A stretch of 7,342 nucleotides of DNA from Bacillota bacterium (GCA_021780795.1 JAJXYA010000421.1:1-7342); one strand, 5' to 3'; positions 1 to 5,309 are shown, numbered from the stretch's first letter. Program-made: numbers and translations. The notes: generated by a model from the letters alone, not told the origin.

Positions 1-612
1 AATGGGAATGTATTTTTTAGCGTTAAGATGCTACTTCCTTTAGCGGCTTCCCTTGGTATTGGATATATATTTAAAGATAAGGGACTTGGTGACATAGTTG
101 CCTTATATTGCAGTGGATTTTTTGGAATAGTAATGATAGCACCTACCATTCTTTCGCCCTTAAAGCTTGAATTAAGGAGTATATATATTTACCTTCTACC
201 AGGAAGAGCTAGAGATAAAATTATTTCAGTTTATTCTATAACAGCAATTAAGTCTATATTATATTGTCTAATTGCCACTATACCGGTATGTGTTTTTGCA
301 AGACAGATTTCCATTTTGAATATGCTTATAATTAGCCTTGCAATGACAGGTACATTATTTTTAGTTTTTTTAGGGGTACTTATTATAACACTTATACTTC
401 CAACCTACGATGATGGTAAGAATTTAATATTTGTATATATTATAGATTTAATATTACTTTTACCTGCAGCTATAGTTACGATTTTAACAGGAATTTTCAT
501 TACAAAATCAACACAATACATACTATTAACTTATAGTGGAACTATAATAATTATTATAGTATTATTAGTATTATTAAGTGATTGGCTTTTTTCTAAAATA
601 GAACTGAAATAG
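1..612 (+). CDS. Membrane protein, 3' part; putative ABC-exporter permease-like
   Basis: The reading frame is open from base 1, so this is the C-terminal 203 residues of a longer protein whose start lies outside the window; the ATG at 28 is internal with no Shine-Dalgarno site before it. About six strongly hydrophobic segments are visible, near window residues 5-25, 38-58, 80-100, 105-132, 145-168 and 172-196, separated by short polar loops. The loop containing IYIYLLPGRARDKI, after the second segment, resembles the 'YLLP...K' loop that I associate with the clostridial putative ABC-exporter family, in which a membrane subunit pairs with a separate ATPase gene. That assignment is from pattern memory and the ATPase would lie upstream, unseen. 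The protein ends KIELK-stop 23 nt before rnz with no terminator between, so both may share a transcript. Membrane location is certain; substrate is unknown. Confidence 0.75.
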   Translation, partial: NGNVFFSVKMLLPLAASLGIGYIFKDKGLGDIVALYCSGFFGIVMIAPTILSPLKLELRSIYIYLLPGRARDKIISVYSITAIKSILYCLIATIPVCVFARQISILNMLIISLAMTGTLFLVFLGVLIITLILPTYDDGKNLIFVYIIDLILLLPAAIVTILTGIFITKSTQYILLTYSGTIIIIIVLLVLLSDWLFSKIELK

Positions 613-635
613 TGAAAGTTTAGAGGTGAAATTGT

Positions 636-1535
636 TTGCTAGATGTTTGTTTGCTAGGTTGTGGGGGCAGTATGCCTGTACCAAATAGGTATTTAACTTC
701 ATTGCTTGTTAGCTATAAAGGTAGAAAAATATTAATAGATTGTGGAGAAGGAACTCAGGTTTCCATGAAAATTGTTGGCAGTGGCTTTAAAAGTATCGAT
801 GCCATTTTAATAACTCATTTTCATGCTGATCATATAGCAGGACTTCCAGGAATTCTTCTTACGATTGCAAATTCAGGTAGAGAAGAACCTATTTATATAG
901 TTGGTCCACCCGGGCTAAAAAATGTGGTTGAGGGTTTATTAACTATAGTAGGTGGATTGCCCTATGAGCTAAGACTAATTGAAGGTCCAAATTCTGATAT
1001 AGAAATTTCTGATTTTAAAATAAAAACATTACCATTAGAACATACAGTTCCTTGTCTTGCATATAGTTTATATATAAGAAGAAGACCTAAATTTGATGCT
1101 GAAAAAGCAAAGGAAAGGAACATACCAATACAACTTTGGGGAAGGCTACAAAATGGCGAAAGCGTAATTTTAGAAGGTAGGGAATACAAGCCTCAAATGG
1201 TTCTTGGTGAAGAAAGAAAAGGAATTAAACTTTGCTATGCAACTGACTCAAGGCCAGTATTTTCACTAGCATCCTTTGCAAAAGACTCAGATATTTTCAT
1301 TTGTGAAGGTATGTATGGTGATATTGACGCTTTAGAAAAAGCAGTAAAAAATAAACATATGCTTTTTAGTGAAGCAGCATTTTTAGCTAAGGAGGGAAAG
1401 GTAGATAGGCTTTGGCTTACTCATTTTAGCCCTTCACTTTTAGAGCCAGAAAAATATATTGAAAATGCAAAAAATATTTTTGAAAATACACAAATTGGAG
1501 AAGACAGAAAAGTCATAAGCTTAAAGTTTAAATAA
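636..1535 (+). CDS. rnz: Ribonuclease Z (tRNA 3' endonuclease family, MBL fold)
   Basis: This 299-residue metallo-beta-lactamase-fold protein belongs to the RNase Z/ElaC family, which cleaves tRNA precursors 3' of the discriminator base using two zinc ions. Visible motifs: N-terminal LLGCGGSMPVPNR; DCGEGTQ at 35-41; the zinc motif H61-F-H63-A-D65-H66; H136 in LEHTVPC; D204 in YATDSRP; H241 in KNKHMLFSEAA; and H263 in LTHFSP. Residues 148-195 (RRRPKFDAEKAKERNIP...VLGEERKG) match the region that precedes the D204 strand in the family. Length is close to the usual 300-310. Some positions differ from textbook RNase Z: LTHFSPSL instead of HFSPRY, and no Gly-Pro before LWGRL, so a related RNA or phosphodiester substrate is possible. 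The start is TTG at 636, set by GAGGTGA at 623-629 with 6 nt spacing. It is probably cotranscribed with the upstream membrane protein and ends in the hairpin that overlaps its stop codon. Confidence 0.87.
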   Translation: MLDVCLLGCGGSMPVPNRYLTSLLVSYKGRKILIDCGEGTQVSMKIVGSGFKSIDAILITHFHADHIAGLPGILLTIANSGREEPIYIVGPPGLKNVVEGLLTIVGGLPYELRLIEGPNSDIEISDFKIKTLPLEHTVPCLAYSLYIRRRPKFDAEKAKERNIPIQLWGRLQNGESVILEGREYKPQMVLGEERKGIKLCYATDSRPVFSLASFAKDSDIFICEGMYGDIDALEKAVKNKHMLFSEAAFLAKEGKVDRLWLTHFSPSLLEPEKYIENAKNIFENTQIGEDRKVISLKFK

Positions 1536-1585
1536 AAAAGTTAACAAACTACCTCTTTTGTTATGGTAGTTTGTTAACTTTTTTT
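1534..1585. terminator. Bidirectional rho-independent terminator
   Basis: A perfect 14-bp stem, GTTAACAAACTACC (1540-1553) against GGTAGTTTGTTAAC (1565-1578), encloses an 11-nt loop. It is extended by A6 (1534-1539) on the left and T7 (1579-1585) on the right. Read on the plus strand it ends rnz; read on the minus strand the A tract becomes a U tract and ends the hemerythrin-like gene. It overlaps the last two bases of the rnz stop codon and lies 2 nt from the stop of the opposing gene, an extremely tight convergent arrangement. Confidence 0.93.
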
Positions 1586-1587
1586 AT

Positions 1588-2004
1588 TTAATATAAACCT
1601 ATACTAAAAATATATTTTATAAATTCACTATCCCAATATAAAATATGATTTTTCCACCAATCATCTATATTATGTTGAAGATTCAATATAATTGTTTTAT
1701 TAATTTGATTACTTTCAAGCTGCACTCTTAATTCAGATAATTTATATCTAAATTCATCATGATCTTTAATATGAACATGATAAGCTAAAAATTTAGTTCT
1801 TATTTGGAGACTTTCTTCATATTTAAAATAGTCATCTATATGTTTTTCTAAATTATCTAGTGCTTTTAAAAGTTCTTGCAGGGTATTACCGCTATACAGG
1901 ACACTTAAAAATTCATTCATTTTGTCAAATAGATTTTTTCGCTTAGCATCAATACTTTCCAATCCAACACAATACTGAGATTCCCATATCAACATTTTAT
2001 CCAT
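1588..2004 (-). CDS. Hemerythrin-like protein with a half-lost diiron site
   Basis: This 138-residue protein has the bacteriohemerythrin layout: a W7 near the N-terminus, then four helices. Hemerythrins bind O2 at a diiron centre made of five His and two bridging carboxylates. Seen here: the first-helix motif normally reading IDxQHxxLF is IDAKRKNLF, so the H25 equivalent is Arg22; the HFxxEE motif is Y59-F-K-Y-E63-E, so the H54 equivalent is Tyr59, with a His (H55) one helical turn earlier where Tyr is usual. HxxxH (H78, H82), WxxHI (H120) and D125 are intact. All three His ligands of Fe1 and both bridging carboxylates (E63, D125) therefore remain, while both His ligands of Fe2 are gone. There is no signal peptide or fused signalling domain, so it is cytosolic. 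The ATG at 2004 is chosen because a G7 ribosome site precedes it by 6 nt; the in-frame ATG at 2019 overlaps that G tract and has no site of its own. It may bind one metal or serve another role. Confidence 0.82.
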   Translation of the reverse strand: MDKMLIWESQYCVGLESIDAKRKNLFDKMNEFLSVLYSGNTLQELLKALDNLEKHIDDYFKYEESLQIRTKFLAYHVHIKDHDEFRYKLSELRVQLESNQINKTIILNLQHNIDDWWKNHILYWDSEFIKYIFSIGLY

Positions 2005-2010
2005 AACTTG

Positions 2011-2017
2011 CCCCCCC
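2011..2017 (-). promoter_or_regulatory. G7 ribosome binding site of the hemerythrin-like gene
   Basis: Seven consecutive G in the message lie 6 nt before the ATG at 2004 and are the only plausible Shine-Dalgarno sequence there. They decide the start: the ATG at 2019 uses the first of these G as its third base, and the sequence upstream of it is A/T-rich with no purine site. A G7 homopolymer stands out in such AT-rich DNA and could change length by slippage. The LigT-like gene has a related leader with G5 at 5055-5059. Confidence 0.65.
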
Positions 2018-2024
2018 ATAAATA

Positions 2025-2064
2025 AAGTGTAGAATATATCTTTTATATTTATAATTTTACACTT
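2025..2064. repeat. Interrupted inverted repeat upstream of the hemerythrin-like gene
   Basis: AAGTGTAGAAT (2025-2035) pairs with ATTTTACACTT (2054-2064) at 10 of 11 positions across an 18-nt A/T-only spacer apart from one C. It begins 21 nt upstream of the ATG at 2004, in the promoter or leader region. It could be an operator for a dimeric regulator, a leader hairpin, or a weak end for transcripts from the S8-like gene. A long U run does not follow on the minus strand, so a terminator is the least likely of these. Confidence 0.4.
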
Positions 2065-2126
2065 AATTGCAAAATACTTCTAGTTATTATAGAAAATTTA
2101 ATAAATATATAAGAAAGTAAAAGATT

Positions 2127-2133
2127 TGTCGAA
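2127..2133 (+). promoter_or_regulatory. Possible Spo0A box (TGTCGAA)
   Basis: The 7-mer TGTCGAA in the context TTTGTCGAAAAA matches the 0A-box consensus TGNCGAA bound by the sporulation master regulator Spo0A in bacilli and clostridia. It lies in the 157-nt gap between the S8-like and hemerythrin-like genes, about 125 nt upstream of the latter's start. One 7-mer match is weak evidence: the same 7-mer also occurs inside a coding region at 5015-5021, where it is surely chance. Confidence 0.22.
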
Positions 2134-2161
2134 AAATGATTTCCCGTCAATTAGTATGAAT

Positions 2162-3337
2162 TTACTCTTTATTAAAAAGGATGTCCAAATTTAAAACTCC
2201 TTCTCCTTGTTGCCATTTGGGAGTATCTAGCATTATGCAGGAAGCTTTAATTAAAGATTGTATATCTTTAAATTTAAGCTCAGAATTACTTTCATACAAC
2301 AAAGCACAAATACCGCTTATATATGCAGCAGAACAGTAAGTTCCTGAAAGATTGGTATAAAGCTTATCCAGTTTTCTTGGATAAATTTTCATTCCATTTC
2401 TTTCCGATATATAATTTGTGTCGGCATTTAAAGATAAAATATTGACACAAGGAGCAACGAGATCAGGTTTTGTCTTTTTGCAAATGGGACCTGAAGAAGA
2501 GTACTTGTATATTGCAATATTATCAGTTGAATCGATTCCACCTACCGTAATACAATTTTCTAGAGTTGCAATACCAGTTATAGAATTTTTAATATTTTCC
2601 ATGCTACCGCTTGGAATAACAATTGTAATATTTTTTTTCACAGCAATATCAAACATTTTTTGAAAAAGTGATAGAGCAAAACAATCCATATTATCTGTTT
2701 CAAAGGGAAGGCAGATAACTTTCATATTCATTTTTTCAGCATCATCAAATAGCGTATTTAAAGCAATTAGTATATGAGAAAGGTATGCTCTTCCTAAGAA
2801 ATTAAAAGCTTTTATACAATACAAGCTACAAGCTTTGGAGACTCCGTTTAAGCTGCTAATAATGCCACTAACAAAGGTTCCATGACCATTGTCATCATAT
2901 GGGTAATTAAAGCCATTAATAACATCTACAAATTTTGCTATTTTTTTTGATGGACTTATGAGCTCAGGGTGTGGATAAACTCCGCTATCTATTATACCAA
3001 TGCATTGATTTTTTCCTGTAAATTTAGATTTTACGTTATAGGTAACATTTCTATTAGAAGGATGATTAAAGTTATAAACATATGCATAGCCATCAAAGGA
3101 TATATAAGCTACCTCGGGAAGCTCTATTAACCTTTCTATGCAATTAGCTGATATAGAAGCAAATACACAGTTTATATCTTTGATTGAACCTATCAAATCT
3201 CCTTTGCAGCCTTTTATTTTTAGTTGTACTTTATCAATAAATAAATTGCAGTGAATAATAACCCTATAAGTTTTGTAAAGGTTTTTACTCATATATATTT
3301 TTAAATTTTTGTCCAGCTTATTTTTTAATAATAACAA
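2162..3337 (-). CDS. S8 (subtilisin-fold) protein lacking the catalytic serine; probable pseudoprotease
   Basis: This 391-residue protein has the clostridial intracellular subtilase layout. Residues about 22-82 (YRVIIHC...LPEVAYISFD) resemble an inhibitor-I9 type N-terminal prodomain, and 105-390 form the S8 domain. Asp117 (IGIIDSGV) and His152 (DDNGHGTFVSG) of the catalytic triad are present. The serine motif, normally GTSMAAPxVAG, reads G332-T-Y334-C-S-A-A-Y-I-S-G: Tyr occupies the nucleophile position. The oxyanion-hole motif, normally AAGN, reads P242-S-G-S245, so that Asn is also missing. The reading frame is intact and other core elements (TVGG, SSSGP, KPDLVAP) are kept, so this looks like a maintained pseudoenzyme. 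There is no signal peptide, and 15 Cys suggest a cytosolic protein. The start is TTG, 8 nt after a perfect AGGAGG. A 10-bp palindrome TTCTTAAGAA at 3381-3390 lies upstream. Csp germination proteins of clostridia include S8 pseudoproteases, but orthology to them is not shown here. Confidence 0.85.
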   Translation of the reverse strand: MLLLKNKLDKNLKIYMSKNLYKTYRVIIHCNLFIDKVQLKIKGCKGDLIGSIKDINCVFASISANCIERLIELPEVAYISFDGYAYVYNFNHPSNRNVTYNVKSKFTGKNQCIGIIDSGVYPHPELISPSKKIAKFVDVINGFNYPYDDNGHGTFVSGIISSLNGVSKACSLYCIKAFNFLGRAYLSHILIALNTLFDDAEKMNMKVICLPFETDNMDCFALSLFQKMFDIAVKKNITIVIPSGSMENIKNSITGIATLENCITVGGIDSTDNIAIYKYSSSGPICKKTKPDLVAPCVNILSLNADTNYISERNGMKIYPRKLDKLYTNLSGTYCSAAYISGICALLYESNSELKFKDIQSLIKASCIMLDTPKWQQGEGVLNLDILFNKE

Positions 3338-3345
3338 GCATAATG

Positions 3346-3351
3346 CCTCCT
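3346..3351 (-). promoter_or_regulatory. AGGAGG ribosome site that selects a TTG start
   Basis: A perfect AGGAGG lies 8 nt before the TTG at 3337 that opens the S8-like frame. An ATG at 3341 is only 4 nt from the site and in a different frame; it reads seven codons and stops at TAA. Loss of one A from the A6 run just downstream (T6 on the plus strand, about 3322-3327) would put that ATG in frame with the protein. TTG at good spacing is the simplest reading of the sequence as given. Confidence 0.7.
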
Positions 3352-3404
3352 AAAAAAAGATGAATTATTAATATTGTATTTTCTTAAGAACAAAATAATA
3401 ACTA

Positions 3405-3833
3405 TCATTTCCATTTAAAAAGTATCATTCCTAAAACCATAACGATTAAGCCCAAAATTTTTGTTATGCCAAAAGGGAGCTTTTGGGTATCAAAAAATCC
3501 AAAAGCATCAATAACAGCAGCAGAGAGAAGCTGGGAAATAAGAATAATAGAAATAGCATAAGTAGTTCCAAGGGATGAAATGCCTTTTATAACTGTAAAG
3601 ACAATGATAACACCGAGAATACCACCTAAAAAATAAAGTTTATTTGTTTCTTTTAAGTTTTTTAAATTAGTTTTGCTGAAAACAATTAATATTAATATGC
3701 TAAATATAAAACCTATTCCTTGTACAATAGCATTTGTTTGAAGTAAGCCTAACTTCTCACTAAGTTTTGTGTTAAATACACCTTGAAGGCTCATACAAAT
3801 TCCAGCTAGCAAAGAAAATAATATTCCAATCAT
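3405..3833 (-). CDS. Small DMT-superfamily membrane protein (YdcZ/DUF606 type)
   Basis: This 142-residue integral membrane protein has five predicted hydrophobic helices, near residues 2-21, 34-55, 67-86, 90-113 and 122-140. The N-terminal pattern MIGILFSLLAGICMSLQGVFNTKLSEKLG (given here only as its start and end) carries the Gly-rich first helix followed by a Q-x-x-x-N-x-x-L loop typical of the YdcZ half-size drug/metabolite transporter family. The central GTTYAISIILISQLLSAAVID segment and the final GLIVMVLGMILF also fit that family. Its length matches the usual 140-150. Such half-size proteins usually work as dimers; the substrate is unknown. The ATG at 3833 is set by AGGTGA at 3840-3845 with 6 nt spacing. 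A TATACT at 3853-3858 on the minus strand might be a -10, but it lies very near the start. The gene follows the terminator of the dUTPase gene and sits 67 nt before the S8-like start with no hairpin terminator between, so it could be cotranscribed with the S8-like gene. Confidence 0.83.
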   Translation of the reverse strand: MIGILFSLLAGICMSLQGVFNTKLSEKLGLLQTNAIVQGIGFIFSILILIVFSKTNLKNLKETNKLYFLGGILGVIIVFTVIKGISSLGTTYAISIILISQLLSAAVIDAFGFFDTQKLPFGITKILGLIVMVLGMILFKWK

Positions 3834-3863
3834 CTATCATCACCTAAAATATAGTATAACCAA

Positions 3864-3902
3864 CAAAAAAATAAAAAAACTAAGAAATAAAATTCTTAGT
3901 TT
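3864..3902 (-). terminator. Rho-independent terminator of the dUTPase gene
   Basis: On the minus strand, a 10-bp stem AAACTAAGAA/TTCTTAGTTT (arms 3893-3902 and 3877-3886, 6-nt loop) is followed by a long T run broken by one A (down to 3864). It lies 13 nt beyond the dUTPase stop and separates that gene from the DMT gene. The plus strand has no comparable T tract, so it works in one direction only. Confidence 0.8.
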
Positions 3903-3915
3903 CTTATAAAAAATA

Positions 3916-4401
3916 TTAGTATCCAGAAGTTTGCCTATCATGATTAATATTATTTTTTCTCAAATATGCATTTTCAATATCTTCTTCACTAAAGTTTAAT
4001 ATTTTGCCCAGGGTTAAAAAGTCATTAAAAAGTGTTTTATAGTCATCCTTTGAGCCACAAGTTAAAAGATCATTTACATCAACAAATAGAGATAAAAACT
4101 GTTCTGTAACATCGATGCAATCATCATAAGCTTTTGGTTGTATATCGTCATAATTTTTATCAAGACCTATGCTCAATATAAAATGTAAGCAATCAACAAA
4201 TTCTTCAAGAATAGTTTGCTTCTCAGAAGGGCCTTTATTACTCCAATACTTAAAACATCTAGTTTCGTTTGCCAGCTCACCTATCTCAACCTGAAGTGCA
4301 AGGGTTTTTTGAGAAAAATACCGATTCCCTTGTAAATTATGCTCGTTCAATATTCTAGTGTCTAATTGTTTTTGCAAATTGAACAATTTTTTGAAATCCA
4401 T
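3916..4401 (-). CDS. Dimeric dUTPase (all-alpha NTP pyrophosphatase, dUTPase_2 type)
   Basis: This 161-residue protein belongs to the MazG-like all-alpha NTP pyrophosphatases of the dimeric dUTPase class, which hydrolyse dUTP (and often dUDP) to dUMP with Mg2+ and keep uracil out of DNA. The metal-binding acidic motifs are visible: E39-I-G-E42-L-A-N-E46 followed by RCFKYW, then L-E66-E67-F-V-D70. The C-terminal signature K149-N-N-I-N153-H154-D-R156-Q157-T-S-G160-Y161 binds nucleotide phosphates in this family and is complete. Length agrees with the bacterial and phage members. Unlike three of its neighbours, every expected active-site residue is retained, so it should be catalytically competent. 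The ATG at 4401 has AAAGGCGG upstream (AAAGG at 4412-4416, about 10 nt away). It stands alone, between a terminator region on its 5' side and a clear terminator on its 3' side. Related enzymes are common in phages, but no other phage gene is present here. Confidence 0.88.
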   Translation of the reverse strand: MDFKKLFNLQKQLDTRILNEHNLQGNRYFSQKTLALQVEIGELANETRCFKYWSNKGPSEKQTILEEFVDCLHFILSIGLDKNYDDIQPKAYDDCIDVTEQFLSLFVDVNDLLTCGSKDDYKTLFNDFLTLGKILNFSEEDIENAYLRKNNINHDRQTSGY

Positions 4402-4461
4402 AAAAAAGCCGCCTTTCTTAACCTTTGTGTAACTTTAATTTTATATTAATTTAAACAATAA

Positions 4462-4516
4462 GAAAAGTGGCTACAAACGTTACCACTGAAAAATTTATTA
4501 AATTTTTAATAAATTT
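4462..4516 (-). terminator. Tandem hairpins after the LigT-like gene, probable terminator
   Basis: Two hairpins lie back to back downstream of the minus-strand gene. The first is purely A/T, AAATTTATTA (4491-4500) against TAATAAATTT (4507-4516) with a 6-nt loop, overlapping the stop codon and followed on the minus strand by a T5 run. The second pairs AGTGG (4466-4470) with CCACT (4483-4487) and is followed on the minus strand by TTTTCTT. Neither is a strong terminator alone; together they plausibly separate this gene from the dUTPase gene. Confidence 0.45.
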
Positions 4517-5045
4517 AATATTCTTTTAAGGGATAACTTTTAACTAGCTGATTTTTTTTATTTATATTTCTCCATAATTCGAATCTGTCTATTTTTACCA
4601 TTTGGCCTGGTTCATTATGTGTAGAATTGTTAAAGTTTAAGTCGTTACTAGGTTTTTTAAAGGAAAAGTTTGTATTTCCTAAAGAAATTTGAAGGTTTCC
4701 AGTACTGTCTAAAACTCTAAAGCCGTGAAGTTTTAATTTTTCGTCTATGTTTCGGGATAATCTTGTTATGTAACCTTTATGTTCTACCCTCATATTAATA
4801 GATTTTTGAGGAGTCTCAAAACAAACCTCTCTGTTTAATTCAACCTTGAATCGTTTATAAGGTTTAATAATATCATGTAAAACCGAATCTAAAGCGTCTA
4901 TATTTGGCTCATCTATTACTTCCATAGTAATATACAGAGATTGTTGCTTTTTGTAAACCTTATATTTTTTACAAAATTGTCTTTGTAGATTTTCAACATA
5001 AGAATTTGAATTCTTGTCGAATAGTGCAACTAAATAATACTTCAT
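4515..5045 (-). CDS. 2H-phosphoesterase/LigT-like protein lacking both catalytic histidines
   Basis: This 176-residue protein has the two-lobed arrangement of the 2H phosphoesterase (2'-5' RNA ligase, LigT/YjcG) superfamily: an N-terminal MKYYLVALFD strand, a first beta-strand motif, a second beta-strand motif after KLHGFRV, and a C-terminal strand KIDRFELWR followed by LVKSYPL. In active members each lobe supplies an H-x-[TS] motif that acts on 2'-5' or cyclic phosphodiesters. Here the first motif is Y38-I-T40 and the second is Q119-I-S121, so both His are replaced while both hydroxyl residues remain. Each replacement is one base away from a His codon (TAT, CAA). The protein should not catalyse the usual reaction but could still bind RNA or nucleotides. 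The ATG at 5045 follows GGGGG at 5055-5059 by 9 nt. It has its own promoter with an extended -10 at 5081-5089, divergent from murA. Family assignment rests on layout rather than on a search. Confidence 0.75.
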   Translation of the reverse strand: MKYYLVALFDKNSNSYVENLQRQFCKKYKVYKKQQSLYITMEVIDEPNIDALDSVLHDIIKPYKRFKVELNREVCFETPQKSINMRVEHKGYITRLSRNIDEKLKLHGFRVLDSTGNLQISLGNTNFSFKKPSNDLNFNNSTHNEPGQMVKIDRFELWRNINKKNQLVKSYPLKEY

Positions 5046-5080
5046 AACATTGTGCCCCCATACAAAATAAATATAATTTA

Positions 5081-5089
5081 ATTATAACA
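5081..5089 (-). promoter_or_regulatory. Extended -10 promoter of the LigT-like gene
   Basis: On the minus strand TGTTATAAT gives a perfect TATAAT (5081-5086) with an upstream TG, the extended -10 that can work with a weak -35. No good TTGACA lies 16-18 nt upstream. Predicted transcription begins near 5074, leaving a leader of about 30 nt that contains the G5 ribosome site. Confidence 0.65.
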
Positions 5090-5240
5090 CAGCTGGACAT
5101 AATTTCACATAACTATAAGTTGAAAAATATATGTCTATTATTAATATAAAATGTAAAAGAGGCATTTTTACGATATTAATTAAATAATGGCTTTAAATTG
5201 CCTAAAAAGATTAAAATTAATTTCAAAATCGCTATGATTA

Positions 5241-5249
5241 TGTTATAAT
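5241..5249 (+). promoter_or_regulatory. Extended -10 promoter of murA
   Basis: TGTTATAAT holds a perfect TATAAT at 5244-5249 preceded by TG. The candidate -35 17 nt upstream, TTTCAA at 5221-5226, matches the consensus poorly, so the extended -10 probably carries the recognition. Transcription would begin near 5256, giving a murA leader of about 70 nt in which no riboswitch or attenuator hairpin is apparent. Confidence 0.68.
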
Positions 5250-5309
5250 AAAAATCGGATAATTGTGAGATAGTAAATTGACGTATGTTTTATATATAAA
5301 AAATATAGT

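Noticed and set aside
962..1189. Minus-strand open frame of 75 codons inside rnz
   Set aside because: It lies wholly within a well-supported coding gene on the other strand, shows no family signature and has no ribosome site.
2005..2019. Longer start for the hemerythrin-like gene at the ATG at 2019
   Set aside because: Its ATG overlaps the G7 tract that serves as ribosome site for the ATG at 2004, and no Shine-Dalgarno sequence precedes it.
2072..2101. Weak hairpin (TTCTA/TAGAA) after the S8-like gene as its terminator
   Set aside because: The stem is only 5 bp with mismatched extension and is followed on the minus strand by just four T, too weak to call; read-through into the hemerythrin-like gene remains possible.
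2418..2663. Plus-strand open frame of 81 codons inside the S8-like gene
   Set aside because: It is antisense to a conserved S8 domain and has no independent coding signal or recognisable product.
3916..4401. dUTPase gene as a sign of a prophage remnant
   Set aside because: All-alpha dUTPases occur in phages, but no integrase, structural, lysis or attachment feature is present in the window, and flanking genes are chromosomal.
5015..5021. Second TGTCGAA (0A-box-like) match
   Set aside because: It is inside the LigT-like coding region, encoding Phe-Asp on the minus strand, and far from any plausible operator position; treated as chance.
5090..5240. Possible regulatory RNA or small gene in the AT-rich divergent region
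   Set aside because: Only short palindromes such as TTAATTAA and a distant AGGCA/TGCCT pair are visible; there is no ribosome site with an open frame, no terminator-like hairpin and no riboswitch core, and the segment lies upstream of the predicted murA transcription start.
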